From Cryptomeria japonica (lineage: Eukaryota > Streptophyta > Pinopsida > Cupressales > Cupressaceae), in NCBI RefSeq assembly GCF_030272615.1, contig NW_026729168.1, positions 12,501 to 76,500 of the forward strand: DNA of 64,000 nt, given 5' to 3'. Position 1 is the stretch's first letter. The number at the start of each line of letters is the position of its first letter. The translations under genes and the position numbers were made by a program. Below, one piece after another: positions 48,063 to 59,460 of the stretch. A model generated the notes under the pieces. That model was not told the DNA's origin, did no database searches, and was given only the letters and a program-made list of their open reading frames with translations.

Positions 48063-48950
48063 ATGTCTTACAAGAGGGAAATTCTAAGGCTAAACAGAAA
48101 TAACTTTTCAGCATGGCAAGGTCTCATGAGACTCCATTTGGCTTCCATTGGAGATACAGGATTGACACATCTTGACACAGAATATGTGACACCCACTGGT
48201 ACACTAACTGTTGCTGATATTGCTGCAAAGAAGACTCATAACACCATGATGATAGACATTGCATCTGCCCTAAGCTATGAAGAGTTTGATGATGTCAAAG
48301 ATTGCAAAAGTGCATTTGAAATGTGGAACAAGCTGAAAGATATCTATGGTGGTGATGACAATGTGAGAAGAGCCAAAGTAGAAAGCTTGAGAGGACAGTT
48401 TGATCAATTAAAAATGAGTGAGGATGAAAATATTGCAAAATATGTTGAAAGAGTCAAAGCCAGTGTCAGTGCAATCAAAGCTTTTGGAGGTGATATCTCA
48501 GAGGAAACAGTCATAAGCAAAGTTCTCAGAACATTACTACCCATTTATGCAATCAGAGTTTCTGCAATTCAGGAAAGAAGATGTGAAGCAAATCATAAGA
48601 TAAATTTAGAGGCCATAGTTGGAAGATTAACTGCATTTGAGTTAGACAACTATGACAACTATGTTCCAGCTTCCAAAAACATGGAATCAGCATTTGAAGC
48701 TAAGGTTTCACTCAAGGAGAAAGGCAAAAGAAAAAGGAATCTCGGTCAGAAAGTGAAGATGAATCAGAACCAAGTTCAGACAGTGATCTTGAAATAATTG
48801 AAGCTCTTCTAGCAAGGAAATATTCCAAAGGCAGAGGAAAATACAAAGGCAAAGTTCCTCTAATCTGTTTTTCATGTGATGAAGTCGGTCATATTGCTGC
48901 TAGATGCCCAAACAAGCAGAGAAAAGATGAGAAGAAAGATCACAAATGGA
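48063..48950 (+). pseudogene. Gag of element A with a late frameshift
   Basis: ATG at 48063 begins MSYKREILRLNRNNFSAWQG, the usual copia gag start just after the primer site. The capsid-like part (DVKDCKSAFEMWNKLKDIYG, then LRGQFDQLKMSEDENIAKYV) is open to about 48735. There the frame is lost in the A-rich stretch following GGCAAAAG, and the first frame ends at 48797. The CCHC knuckle ([15 protein letters not shown]-2-C-4-H-4-C) lies at 48866-48907 in the other frame, which is the pol frame. So a one-base-type shift separates the capsid from the knuckle. A programmed shift is possible, but copia elements of this type usually encode one continuous frame, so mutation is more likely. Confidence 0.88.
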
Positions 48951-48997
48951 ATGGCAAAAAGCACTACAAATCATTCAAAGGTAAGAAAACATGCTTT

Positions 48998-51900
48998 ATG
49001 GCTAAGGATTCTGATAATAGTGAAGATGAAATTGTTTATATTGCTATAAGAGATGATTCTGATAATGATGAGGAAGATAAGATGACACTTATTTCTCATA
49101 TAAGCAAAAATGATATTTGGATCATAGACAGTGGTTGCTCTCATCATATGACTGGTGATAAAACCAAGTTTGAACATTTTATAGACTATGATGGAGGTAG
49201 TGTAAGGTTTGGTAATAATGAACCTCGCTACATAAAAGGAAGAGGTAGAATCCCTATAACCAAAGAACTTGTATTTGATGATGCCTACTGGATTGAAGGT
49301 CTCAATCACAACTTGATGAGTGTGGCACAGCTACTTAATAGTGGACTCAAGGTGGAATTCATGCATGGAAAGGCCAAACTGCTAAATAATCAAGGAAAGC
49401 TGATTGGATCAGGCACTCAAACAAAAGGTAATTTGTTCCGACTTGAAACAAGTGAAAATTCATGTTTTATTGTTCAAGTTGAAGAAAGTTGGTTATGGCA
49501 CAAAAGGTTATGTCATGTAAATTTTGATAACCTAGTGAAAATAAGTAAATTCAGAAAAGTAAGAGGTATTCCAGATATAAAGAAACTTGAGGTTGGTCTA
49601 TGTAAGAATTGTCAAATTGGAAAGATGGGAAAGACTAGATTCAAAAGCAAAAACTATCAATCTGAAGATATATTAGAAATTGTGCATACTGATTTATGTG
49701 GACCCATAGGAACTGAAAGTTATACTGGAGAAAAGTTCTTCATTCTTTTTGTTGATGATTACTCAAGAATGATGACTGTCATGTATTTAAGGAACAAATC
49801 AGAAGCATTTGAAAAGTTCAAATGGTATTTGGCCAGAGTAGAAAAAGAAACAGGTAAAAGACTTAAATGTCTAAGGTCAGACAGAGGTGGTGAATTCATC
49901 TCCCATGAATTCAATAACTTTTGCATTGAAAGAGGAATCAAAAGACAAGTATCAGCCCCTAGAACTCCTGAGCAAAATGGAATAGCTGAAAGAAGGAATA
50001 GATCTATCATGGATTGTGCAAGAACCTTAATGATTGAAAAGAATATTGCTATCAAATACTGGAAGGAAGCTATCAGCACTGCTGTTCATACCTTGAACCG
50101 AGTACAGCTGAAGAAGGACTCATTCAGAACCCCCTATGAATTATGGTATGGCTACAAACCTAATGTAAGTTACCTAAAAGTATTTGGAAGTAAATGTTAC
50201 ATTTTGAAAGAATCTAGAAAAGGAAAATTTGATGTGAAAGGTGATGAAGGTATATTCTTCGGATATTCTTGCAAGAGTAAAGCATATAGATGTTTGAACT
50301 TGTCTACTCATAAAGTTATAGAAAGTGCACATGTGAAAGTTGATGAGTTTGCAGAAAGATCTGAAGAAGAAAGCAAAAGAGAACCAGAAGATTATAGAAG
50401 ATTTGTGTCTATTGAACCTGATACAATACCAGATACATCTGCTAATCAGGAATCTTCTACTCCCGAGTTATCAGTAACCGAGTTACAGAAAGAGCAAACC
50501 GAGCCAGTATCTACCGAGTCTGATGAACCAGAACCAGTGTCTACCGAGTCTGAAGAAACCGAACCAATATTTACCGAGCCGAACCAGCCAGTTGAAGAAC
50601 AAGAGGACAATGATGAAGTTCATTCTAAAGGCAAGAAACCTATATTAGCCGAGTATGTCAGACGACATCACTCAGTAGATCAGATCATTGGAGACAAATC
50701 TCAAGGAACCATGACAAGAGGTAAGTTGAAAAGCACTTGTTTACTTGCTGATTTTGAACCTAGAAATATCAAAGATGCATTGGGAAATGATAGTTGGACA
50801 GAAGCTATGAAAGAAGAGATAGAACAGATAGAGAAAAAAAAGACATGGACTCTTGTACCCAGACCTAAGGATAAAAATGTGATTGGAACTAAGTGGGTAT
50901 TCAGAAATAAACTGAATGAAGATGGCAAAGTTTCAAGAAACAAAGCAAGACTAGTATGCAAAGGATATGCTCAACAAGAAGGAATAGACTATGGAGAAAC
51001 TTTTGCTCCTGTTGCAAGATTGGAAGGAGTCAGAACCTTACTTGCATATGCCGCCTACAAAGGATTCAAAGTTTATCAGATGGATGTTAAATCTGCATTT
51101 CTTAATAGTATATTGGATGAAGAGGTTTATATTGAACAACCTGAAAGTTTTGTTGATCCACAAAAGAAAGACATGGTCTGCAAATTACATAAAGAATTGT
51201 ATGGTCTGAAACAAGCCCCTAGAGCATGGTATGAAAGATTGCATAACTATCTTATTCAGATTGGATTTCAAAGAACTAATGATAACAGTAGCTTGTATAT
51301 CAAGGAAGGATCAGATAACAAAATTGTCTTAGCAGAAATATTTGTAGATGATACTATTTTCACAGGAAATGATGATCTTTGCAAAGAATTTTTCAGTACA
51401 AATGAATAAGAAATTTGAAATGTCTATGTTTGGTGAGATCAAATTCTTTGTTGGTCTTCAAATTCAACAGAACAAAAATGGTATCTACATTACACAATCA
51501 AAATACATCAAAGAGATACTGAAAAAGTTCGGTATGGAAGATTGTAAACCAATTGGAACTCCTATGTGTACTGGATTGAAGCTTACCAAGGAAGATGAAT
51601 CACAAGAAGTAGATCAAACACTGTATAGATCTATGATTGGAAAGCTGCAGTATGTTGTTCATACTAGGCCAGATATTGCTCTTGCAGTTGGTATTGTTGC
51701 AAGATTCTTAGCAAAACCAAGAGAAAGTCACATGACGGCAATCAAAAGAATAATGAGATATTTGAAAGGAACTGAAGAGTATGGATTATGGTACAAATTT
51801 GGAAGAGATTTTGATTTGAAAGTATTTACTGATGCTGATTGGGCAGGAAACATTGATGACAGAAAAAGTACAAGCGGAGGAGCATTATTTCTAGGAAAGA

Positions 51901-52295
51901 GATTGGTTTCCTGGACAAGCAAAAAGCAGAACTGTATATCCCAATCTACAGCAGAGGCAGAATATGTTGCTGCAGCAGTAAATTGTTCAAATGTTGTTTG
52001 GTTTAAACAGCTATTGGCAGGCATGAAAATGGAAATCAAAGAACCAATTGTTATGTTCTGTGATAATACAAGTGCAATTGACATGTCCAAGAATCCAGTG
52101 ATGCATCCCAAAACCAAGCACATTGCAATAAAATATCATTTTGTCCGAGAATTGGTGCAGGACAAGGAGATCAGATTGGAATATATTCACACAAAGGAAC
52201 AAATTGCTGACATATTCACAAAACCATTGGCTAAGGATGCATTCTTGTATCTAAGAGGTAAGTTAGGGGTCACTCCCCTATCTGAAATTCACTAA
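48998..52295 (+). pseudogene. Pol of element A: protease, integrase, RT, RNase H with one frameshift
   Basis: The first open part, 48998-51409 (803 codons from an internal ATG), holds the protease site ([14 protein letters not shown]). The integrase HHCC finger ([17 protein letters not shown]) and the core D-D-E follow ([25 protein letters not shown]). A Thr/Glu/Pro-rich linker with repeated PVSTESEE-type units comes before RT ([35 protein letters not shown]). A shift in the T-run near 51390 ends this frame. The second frame continues to 52295 with RT thumb, RNase H (FTDADWAG, KSTSGGALFLG, STAEAEYVA) and the DIFTKPLAKDAF tail. All catalytic residues I can place are intact, so only the frameshifts disable it. 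Confidence 0.93.
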
Positions 52296-52695
52296 AGAAA
52301 AGTTTTAGTGATGCATCAACTCATCCTAAGTGAAAAATCTACTAGTTGATGCAGTATAATCAGGAAAATATTGCATATGAATCAGTACAAAAGGTACATT
52401 ATAACTCAGATGAAGTCTTATTGTCTTTGGCATGTGTTGTCAAAGAGGGAGAGTTTTACTGTCATATCCTACTAAAATTTGAAAGAAAGTTCATTAAGAT
52501 AAAGAGGGAGAGTTGTTTGATAAAGAGGGAGAGTTTTACCGTCCAAAGATGAAGTTACTTCATAGAGGGAGATTATTGAAAGAAGGAGTGTTCTCTATCC
52601 AAAGGGAAAGTTATGTTGGCATGTTGCTGTCATAAAAGAAAAGACCTGTTTTCAAATTTCATTCTGCTATGACATGTTGTGTTGCCATCAATGCC
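52296..52695 (+). other. 3' untranslated region of element A with repeated polypurine motifs
   Basis: Between the pol stop and the LTR there are at least four tracts with the core AGAGGGAGA (near 52442, 52500, 52522 and 52562) in addition to the functional-looking tract at 52696. No reading frame of note is present. Confidence 0.8.
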
Positions 52696-52707
52696 AAAGA
52701 GGGAGAT
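52696..52707 (+). other. Polypurine tract of element A
   Basis: AAAGAGGGAGAT directly before the 3' LTR, in the context GCCATCAATGCCAAAGAGGG. This context is nearly identical to those of elements E, F and G. Confidence 0.93.
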
Positions 52708-53838
52708 TGTTGGATACAATTGTTTAATTGTGTATTGTCTTTGATGTTACACAAATGTCATATCAGTCTACCGAGCTCAGAATGTTCGGCAAGGCAGTTA
52801 AACAGAGTCTACCGAGCTCAGAATGTTCGGCAAGGCAGTTAGACAGAGTCTATCGAGTTCAGACGGTAAGAGAAGCAAGTTACAGAGTCTACCTAACACT
52901 CCAGAATGCTATACCAAGTTCACAGTCTTTACCGAGTTCAGTCGGTCTTCGAAGAATATGTGAAGGAAAGTCAATCTTTACCGAGTTCGCAGTACTTACC
53001 GAGTTCAGTCGGTTACCGAAGAATCAGCAGTGTTCACCGAGCATCAGTGAAATGTTTATGCAGCCGACCGAAGCAATATTAATTGAAACTTGTATATGTA
53101 GCCGACCTATGTAATATTTATTGTAACTTGTAATTGGGCCGACTTGGTAACCTGAATGGTATATATGAGAGATCAAGTTGCGATTTCGAAGTGTGAGGAA
53201 GTGTGAGAAGTATGGAAATGTGAAGGAGCAGAAATGTGTGAATTCTGATGAAGGATCAGTGATATCCTTGAGGTGCAGAAAAGATATATGTGATCAGTAA
53301 GGATCTATTGGCGCAGAACAGAGATCTGTATCAGCAAGATAAGTTGTATTTAATTCAGATCACTTCATTGTTGCTTTCTAACCATTGTAGCAGTGATACC
53401 GAAATCTCTTAACAGAGTTGGTCTAACAACCATTTTTGTAAATCCTCTGACAAGGTGACAATTCGGTTGAATTGTTCTTAAGACCTTTCACAAGGCCACT
53501 CCTAGCAGGGTGATTAAATCCTCTAACAGGGTCACACCTAATAGTGTGTTTTGTAACCTTTAACAGGGTTGGCTCCTAATAGGGCTCACTTCAGAAGAGT
53601 GAAAATCAGTAACTAGTTACATTGGTGGTTTTTCCAAAATTGGGTTTCCACGTTATATCTGCTGTTACTTGTGTTCATGTTATTTGTTTTATGCATGTTA
53701 ATGTTTAATGAACAATGATAAGTTAATTTACTGAGTTTCAGTAGTTTATATTTAAGATATCTAAGGGACTCGTGGATTTATTTTTGTGGTAACTAATTCA
53801 CCCCTCCCCTCTCAGTTACTCCATCCATATTTCCAACA
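52708..53838 (+). repeat. 3' LTR of element A
   Basis: 1131 bp, about 98 percent identical to the 5' LTR by my count (23 differences). It is followed by the CTTTA duplication. Confidence 0.96.
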
Positions 53839-54182
53839 CTTTATTGATAAAAGAATCTTAGAGTTGTCATTTGTCCAATAAGACTAAATTTAATCACATA
53901 AAAATTAATCCCCTAACATATATTCATGATTAAAATAAAAAGAATCTAAATATATTCTTTTATGAAGATAAAATAAATTCTGAATTAATTATATATATAT
54001 ATATATTAAAACATAAACTAATTTCCACAATATACTTTAATTCTCAATTAATAAAATTTCATAGTTTAAACACACACACACACACACACACACACATATT
54101 AAAATAAAAATGAAATCCGAATCATAAATTTACTAGAGGCACAAAATAGGGAAAATGGAAATTATATGTTTTCTTGTAGCCT

Positions 54183-54302
54183 TGCTACCATATGGTAGCA
54201 TGCTACCCGTAAGGTATCCCTGCTACCATATGGTAGCATTACTACCCTATGGTAGAACTGCTATCGCACGGTAGTTCTGCTACCGTCGGTAGTAGGCTAC
54301 CA

Positions 54303-54306
<4 letters not shown>
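54183..54306. repeat. Palindrome array GCTACC...GGTAGC in the left LTR of C
   Basis: Perfect 18-bp palindromes TGCTACCATATGGTAGCA at 54183-54200 and 54221-54238, then CTACCCTATGGTAG (54242-54255), CTATCGCACGGTAG (54261-54274) and CTACCGTCGGTAG (54280-54292). Each could form a short hairpin. The array directly precedes a TA microsatellite. Confidence 0.93.

Positions 54307-54307
<1 letters not shown>

Positions 54308-54352
<45 letters not shown>
54308..54352. repeat. TA microsatellite in the left LTR of C
   Basis: A run of about 22 TA units next to the palindrome array. The right LTR has the equivalent run at 62795-62848, with a different length. Confidence 0.95.
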
Positions 54353-54357
<5 letters not shown>

Positions 54358-56147
54358 AAATAATTTTTTAAAAAAAACAAAGATTATAAAATCTCACTCC
54401 TATACTCTGAGGAAATAGATTCTAATTAAATCACAAGTAATATATATATATATATATATTAATTTAATAAAATTTCATCAGTAAAACTATAGTCCAAACA
54501 TAAAACTTTACTGGTAAATAAATCTACCAGAGAACTCAAATCTCCAAGACAAAACAGAGATTGGTAAAAACCACCAATATTTTTTTTTTAAATAAATCTT
54601 CCTTCACAAAATCATAAGGACGAATTTTTAAACCAAAATTCTAATGATTTTCCACAAACAGGAAGAACACCAAATCGCACAGAAAGAATTTATTTGGAAC
54701 AAAAGAGGGTAAATCTAGCAAAAGTTTGCCAACATAACCCCTGCAATTTCACAAATAACTAAACAATTTAATACACAAAAAGGAAATAAATAAAACATAA
54801 GAATCTCCACAAACAGAGATTGGAGATTCATCCTAATTAATATATTATATATTTATTTTAGAACAAAACCAAACAAAGGCAATCCAACATGTAAAGCTTT
54901 CCTGGAAGAATCTTGTGGAAGAGCTCAGCCCTACAACCAGATTTCCAAGCCAATCCCTCTTACCAGCGAACCTCTAATTTTTACTTCTCCAACAAAATTA
55001 TGCATCCAAAATAATTTCTCCCAAAAATCTCTGCCTCCTTCCCATGAACTCACATGAATAAAAAGAAAAATATATTTAACCTAAACTTTTTAGGTTGAAC
55101 ATATTTTTCTCCAAAAACATAATATTTAATTTAATAATAAAAAATATTTTATATTCTTTTCTAATTTCCACAAAAAGGTAAATAGAATGTAATTTGCAAA
55201 AATCATTACTTTCCTTATTTTTTTTCTCATGCCCATTTAATTAACTTTCCAAAAGTATAATTAAGGAAAGTAATTTAACTCTATTTTCTTTCTTTATTTT
55301 ATTTTTAAAAATCTAGAGAACAATAAATGCAATTAATTTTATTTATTTTTCACTAAATTTAAGTAAAATTATATTTCTAATATAATGTAATTTGCAAACT
55401 AAATTTAATTACTTCATTTAATTAATTAAATTCATAATCACAAACTCATAATTATACATAATTTAAATATACCAACTATGAAATGACGCCATAAACTCAG
55501 TTAAATAATCTAATCCACTAGGGCATGCAAACTGAGCAAACCCAAACAAAGACCCTGAAAAAGTCAAACAAACCAAAACTCGATGGCCGAACAAACAGAT
55601 AGGATGATCAACTGACAACACTCACAAGAGTGTAACTGGGGTAAAGCTAGGGTCAACCACTATCTCCTCCACTCCCATCAGACAAATAAAGAACGCTTAG
55701 ACCTGTGAAACCAGGTGGAGACGATACCCCATACCTACTTGATACTTGTACCTGCAATATCCTCCATCATCAAACCACACATGCATATATACAATTATAG
55801 AATACATGGCAGGCACACCGATGAAGGAGAATCGTGGCATTCCCTGTCTCACCGATGTGAGTGAAGGAAAATCATCCCCTCGCATCCAATACACTTGCAA
55901 ACATGCAACATATAATTAGTACATCACATATGTAAGGTAAAAGTGTCAGTCCATGACAATAATCCATAAAAATAACACTGATCACAAGTACTGAAATACT
56001 GTAAATAAAGCATACATCATATATCTAGTTAAAGCATGAAATAATATCAATAAGTCTGAATAACACATAGTAGTAATATATCCATTGAGAGTAAACTGCA
56101 ATAAAATATGAGTCTAACAAGTTCAATCAAGGACTAGGGGTACTACA

Positions 56148-56165
56148 TTCTCCCCCCCAAAACTA
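56148..56165 (-). other. Polypurine tract of chromovirus C
   Basis: Minus strand GTTTTGGGGGGGAGAA directly before the LTR start TGTAGTACCCC. This is the typical G-run tract of plant chromoviruses. Confidence 0.9.
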
Positions 56166-56169
56166 GGCT

Positions 56170-56460
56170 TACTCCTGGAAGCCTAAAATAGATAAGAATA
56201 GAGCTCTCTCATCTTCGTTGCATCCTCCCAAGTTGTCGAGGTCTCATCATTTGGGTCCTAGAGGACCCTTACCTGGTCGATGGTATGACCCCTGAGGGTC
56301 AAATCCTGATGCTGAAGAATCCACACGGGCTCCATGGAAAGTTGCCCATCCTCAACCTGCAAAGCATTCCAATCAAGAACATGTGTTACATCAGTATGAT
56401 AAGGTTGAAGAACTGAAACATGAAAGACATCGTGGATGCGGGATAGACTCAGTGGCAAGG
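56170..56460 (-). pseudogene. Chromodomain-like C-terminal tail of the C integrase
   Basis: The frame shows LSRIHDVFHVSVLQPYH, then HVLDWNALQV, then WILQHQDLTLRGHTIDQVRV, and after a stop at an expected Trp it continues DPNDETSTTWEDA. This is the integrase tail plus chromodomain of Tekay/Del-type chromoviruses, thought to bind marked chromatin and guide insertion. Two stops interrupt it. It is in a different frame from the main pol region, so at least one small length change lies upstream. Confidence 0.85.
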
Positions 56461-56879
56461 CAAGACGGTAGGCAACATGTCATATCCTCTCAAGGATCTC
56501 AAAAGGGCCAACAAAATAAGGTGCCAACTTAGAACCCTTTTCATAACAGATCAGACTCTTCCATGGACGCACTCTAAAAAACACACAGTTGCCAATAGAA
56601 AACTAGCGATCTACCTATGAGCATCTACATACTTCTTCTGCTTATCCTGTGCAGCTACCAAATGCTCATGAATCCGCTCAACCTACTGCTCCATTTCATA
56701 TAGGATATTCGGTCCTATATGCACCCTATCCTCTAACTGATCCCAACTCAAAGGAGTACGACAAGGACGACCATACAATGCCTGGAAAGGAGACATACCT
56801 ATGGAGATATGATATCCATTGTTATAAGAAAACTCCACTAGATAAATATAATCTCCTAGCGTGACTGCTGGTCCATAAC

Positions 56880-57560
56880 ATACATGCGAAGTATGTCCTC
56901 AAAAACCTAATTCACTCGCTCGGTCTGACCATCTGTCTCTAGATGATAAGTTGAACTAAAGTTCAACTGAGTCCCCAAAGAATGCTGAAGTGAGGTCCAC
57001 AATGCTGAGGTAAAGATAGGATCTCTATCAGAAATGATCCACCTTGGGATCCCATGCAATCTCACCACATCTTCCAATAAGACTCATGCCACCACTGTTG
57101 CCGTATAGGAAGTTCGAATAGGGAAAAAATTAGAAACCTTGGTCAATCTGTTAACAATGACCATGATGGCATCAGGATGACGTGAAGAGACGGGAAACCC
57201 AACAATGAAATCCATGGAAATAATATCCCATTTCCAATCCGGTACCAAATTAGGCTCTAAAAGCCCTTTCGGGTGCTGATGCTTTGCCTTCACCTGTTGA
57301 CTTTCTAAAAATCTTGACACAAAATCAGCATTGTCACATTTCATACCGGCCCAATGATAAATTTGTCTAAGATCTACGTGCATCTTCTTGACACCTGGAT
57401 GTGCTGAATAAGGTGCACGATGGACTTCAGTCATGATCACAATGCGAAGACCCTCCAAAGGAGGTACATAGATATGTCCAAGATGACAAAGAAGACCATC
57501 TACCTCAAGGTTATATCCAGAAAACCTACCCTCTAATGGCCTTTGGGACTCCATCATGGC
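56880..57560 (-). pseudogene. Integrase remnant of chromovirus C
   Basis: The open piece 57557-57084 has the GH-type spacer and zinc-binding histidines (VHRAPYSAHPGVKKMH). The two expected cysteines of CLTC are replaced (FLES), so the zinc site is lost. The core begins WDIISMDFIVG and continues after a TGA (expected CGA codon) with RWIISDRDPIFTS and TDGQTERVN. The three acidic catalytic residues are therefore still recognisable. Further stops and a frame change follow near 56910. Confidence 0.87.
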
Positions 57561-58967
57561 TCTAACATCCTGATACTAAGTATCTTGAGGAAGAACTCCA
57601 AGAATTCTCTCTCCCAAGTCCACTCCAAGGGACAATGCTGAAACTTCATGCTGCCTATGACTCAAAGCATTTGCCACTACATTCTCTTTCCCCTAAATAT
57701 ATCGAACCTCAAAATCATATTCGCAGAGGAATTCCATCCATCTTCGCTATCGAGCATTCAAGTTCGACTGTGTGAAGATATACTACAAACTGTGGTGATC
57801 ACTATGTAGCTCAAACCGACACCCTAACAGAAAATGTCACCATCTAACCAACACATGCACTACACCTGCCAACTCCAAATCATGAACTAGATAGTTCAAC
57901 TCATTATCCTTGAGTTTGCGAGACTCATAAGCAACCACACATCCATCCTACATAAGGACTGTACCTATACCTTCTAAAGAGGCATCTGTGCATACCATAA
58001 AATCTCTAGATGGATTAGGGACTGCCAAAATCGGAGCACTAACAAGGAGTTCCTTCAAGGTATGGAAAGCTGACTCACACTACTCTGTCCAAACAAACTT
58101 CTTCCCTTTCCTCTAAAGAGAAGTAATTGGGTGACCTATCCAAGAAAAACCCTAAACAAAGTGATGGTAATATCCGACCAAACCCATAAAACTTTGAACT
58201 TCTGAAACATTGGTTAGTGTTGGCCAATAAAAAATGGCTTGGATCTTTGAAGGATCCATGGATACACCTTCTCTCGAAAACACATGACCAAGATAGTTCA
58301 CCTCAAACTAGAAGAAGTCACACTTCACCATATTGGCATAAAGTTGATTCTCCCTCAAGCACTGCAATACCTGACGTAAGTGACCCTCATGCTTTTCCAT
58401 AGATCTAGAATAAATCAATATGTCATCCAAGAACACAAGGATAAAATGATGAAGGTTAGTGCAAAAAACTCCATTCATGAGGCACATGAAAATAGAAGGC
58501 ACGTTTTTCAACCAAAATGGCACCACTGTGAACTCATAGTGACCATAACGAGTACAAAACACCGTTTTATGAATGTCTGCATCATGAATGCGCAACTGAT
58601 GATACCCAGATTTCAGATTAATCTTAGAGAACACCTTGTCTCCATTTACCTGATCAAAAATATCATCTATTTGAGGCAATGGATATAGATTTCGGATGGT
58701 TATCTTATTCAGTTGTCGGTAATCAATGCATAACTGAAGAGAACCATCCTTCTTCTTAGTGAAGATAACAGGCGCACCCCAAGGGGAAACACTTGGACAA
58801 ATGAACCCCTTGGCCAACAATTCCTCCATCTGCAACTTCAACTCACTCAAATCCTGAGTTGTCATTTGATATGCAGCTCTTGAAATAGGTTCTGCACTAG
58901 GAACCAGGTCAATGCAAAAGTCTATGTCTCCCGTTGGAGGCATACAACGAATATCCAATGGAAACAC
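57561..58967 (-). pseudogene. Reverse transcriptase and RNase H remnant of chromovirus C
   Basis: RT is open from 58967 to 58308, with [50 protein letters not shown] and the catalytic FLDDILIYS. After a stop at an expected Gln codon it continues in frame with NYLGHVFSREGVSMDP and SFMGLVGYYHHFV. RNase H follows with FMVCTDASLEGIGTVLM, VAYESRKLK and a KENVVANALS stretch. From 59450 to 57084 the protease, RT, RNase H and integrase all share one frame, broken only by stops. Most stops are TAG or TGA where CAG, TGG or CGA is expected. Confidence 0.9.
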
Positions 58968-59149
58968 ATCAACATACTCTCAAAGAATAGGGTGACCATC
59001 AAGGGCAATTTGTCAACTCTCTTCCTCATCCACATCCTCAAGAGAAACTACAAAAGGCTGACACCCTTGATGCATAGCGGAAATCATACGCAAGGATACC
59101 GATCTCTAAAATCCAACGATCCCCACTTTCCTGCTATAGTAACCTAAAC

Positions 59150-59460
59150 ACTCTACTATCTTCCGACGACAGTCTACATGAGCACTGTGAGATGATAGCC
59201 AATCCATCCCCAACACAACTCCATAAGAACCCAAAGGAATGACTTGAAGATCAATTTAAGTAACAAAGGTTCCTAGGTCCAACTCAGAACTGGGAACAAA
59301 GGCATCTATGGACACACGCACCCCGATAGCCAACTCTACTTGCCACCTGTCCACCATCTTAGGAAACATGAGCCCACACTGCTCCACAATGGATGAAGAA
59401 ATAAAAGAATTTGAAGCACCAAAGTGAAAAATCAAGAGATAGGAATAACACACAACACAC
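59150..59460 (-). pseudogene. Protease remnant of chromovirus C
   Basis: The frame reads IFHFGASNSFISSSIVEQCG, where related proteins have a DSGA active site. Asp and Ser are replaced by His and Phe, so the catalytic Asp is gone. Downstream, LGTFVT, a stop, then IPLGSYGVVLGMDWLSSH match the second half of chromovirus proteases. It lies in the same frame as RT. Confidence 0.85.

Larger units (their letters stand above)
46870..53838 (+). mobile_element. Ty1-copia element A, full length and recent, with two frameshifts
   Basis: Two 1131 bp LTRs (46870-48000 and 52708-53838) flank gag and pol on the plus strand, with target duplication CTTTA at 46865-46869 and 53839-53843. By eye the LTRs differ at 23 positions, 21 of them transitions, with no length change. 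Primer site, polypurine tract, CCHC knuckle, protease, integrase, RT and RNase H motifs are all present. One frameshift in late gag and one in RT prevent a complete polyprotein. The uninterrupted target survives in the right LTR of element C. Confidence 0.97.
45469..56147 (-). repeat. 3' LTR of chromovirus C, split by element A
   Basis: The segment 45469-46869 and the segment 53844-56147 join into one LTR. The right LTR reads through the junction near 62332-62345 with a single CTTTA. The LTR contains the palindromic GCTACC/GGTAGC array and a TA microsatellite. Confidence 0.92.

Noticed and set aside
54183-54306. Palindrome array considered as a CRISPR array
   Set aside because: The units are adjacent inverted repeats in a plant LTR without spacers of constant length or cas genes.
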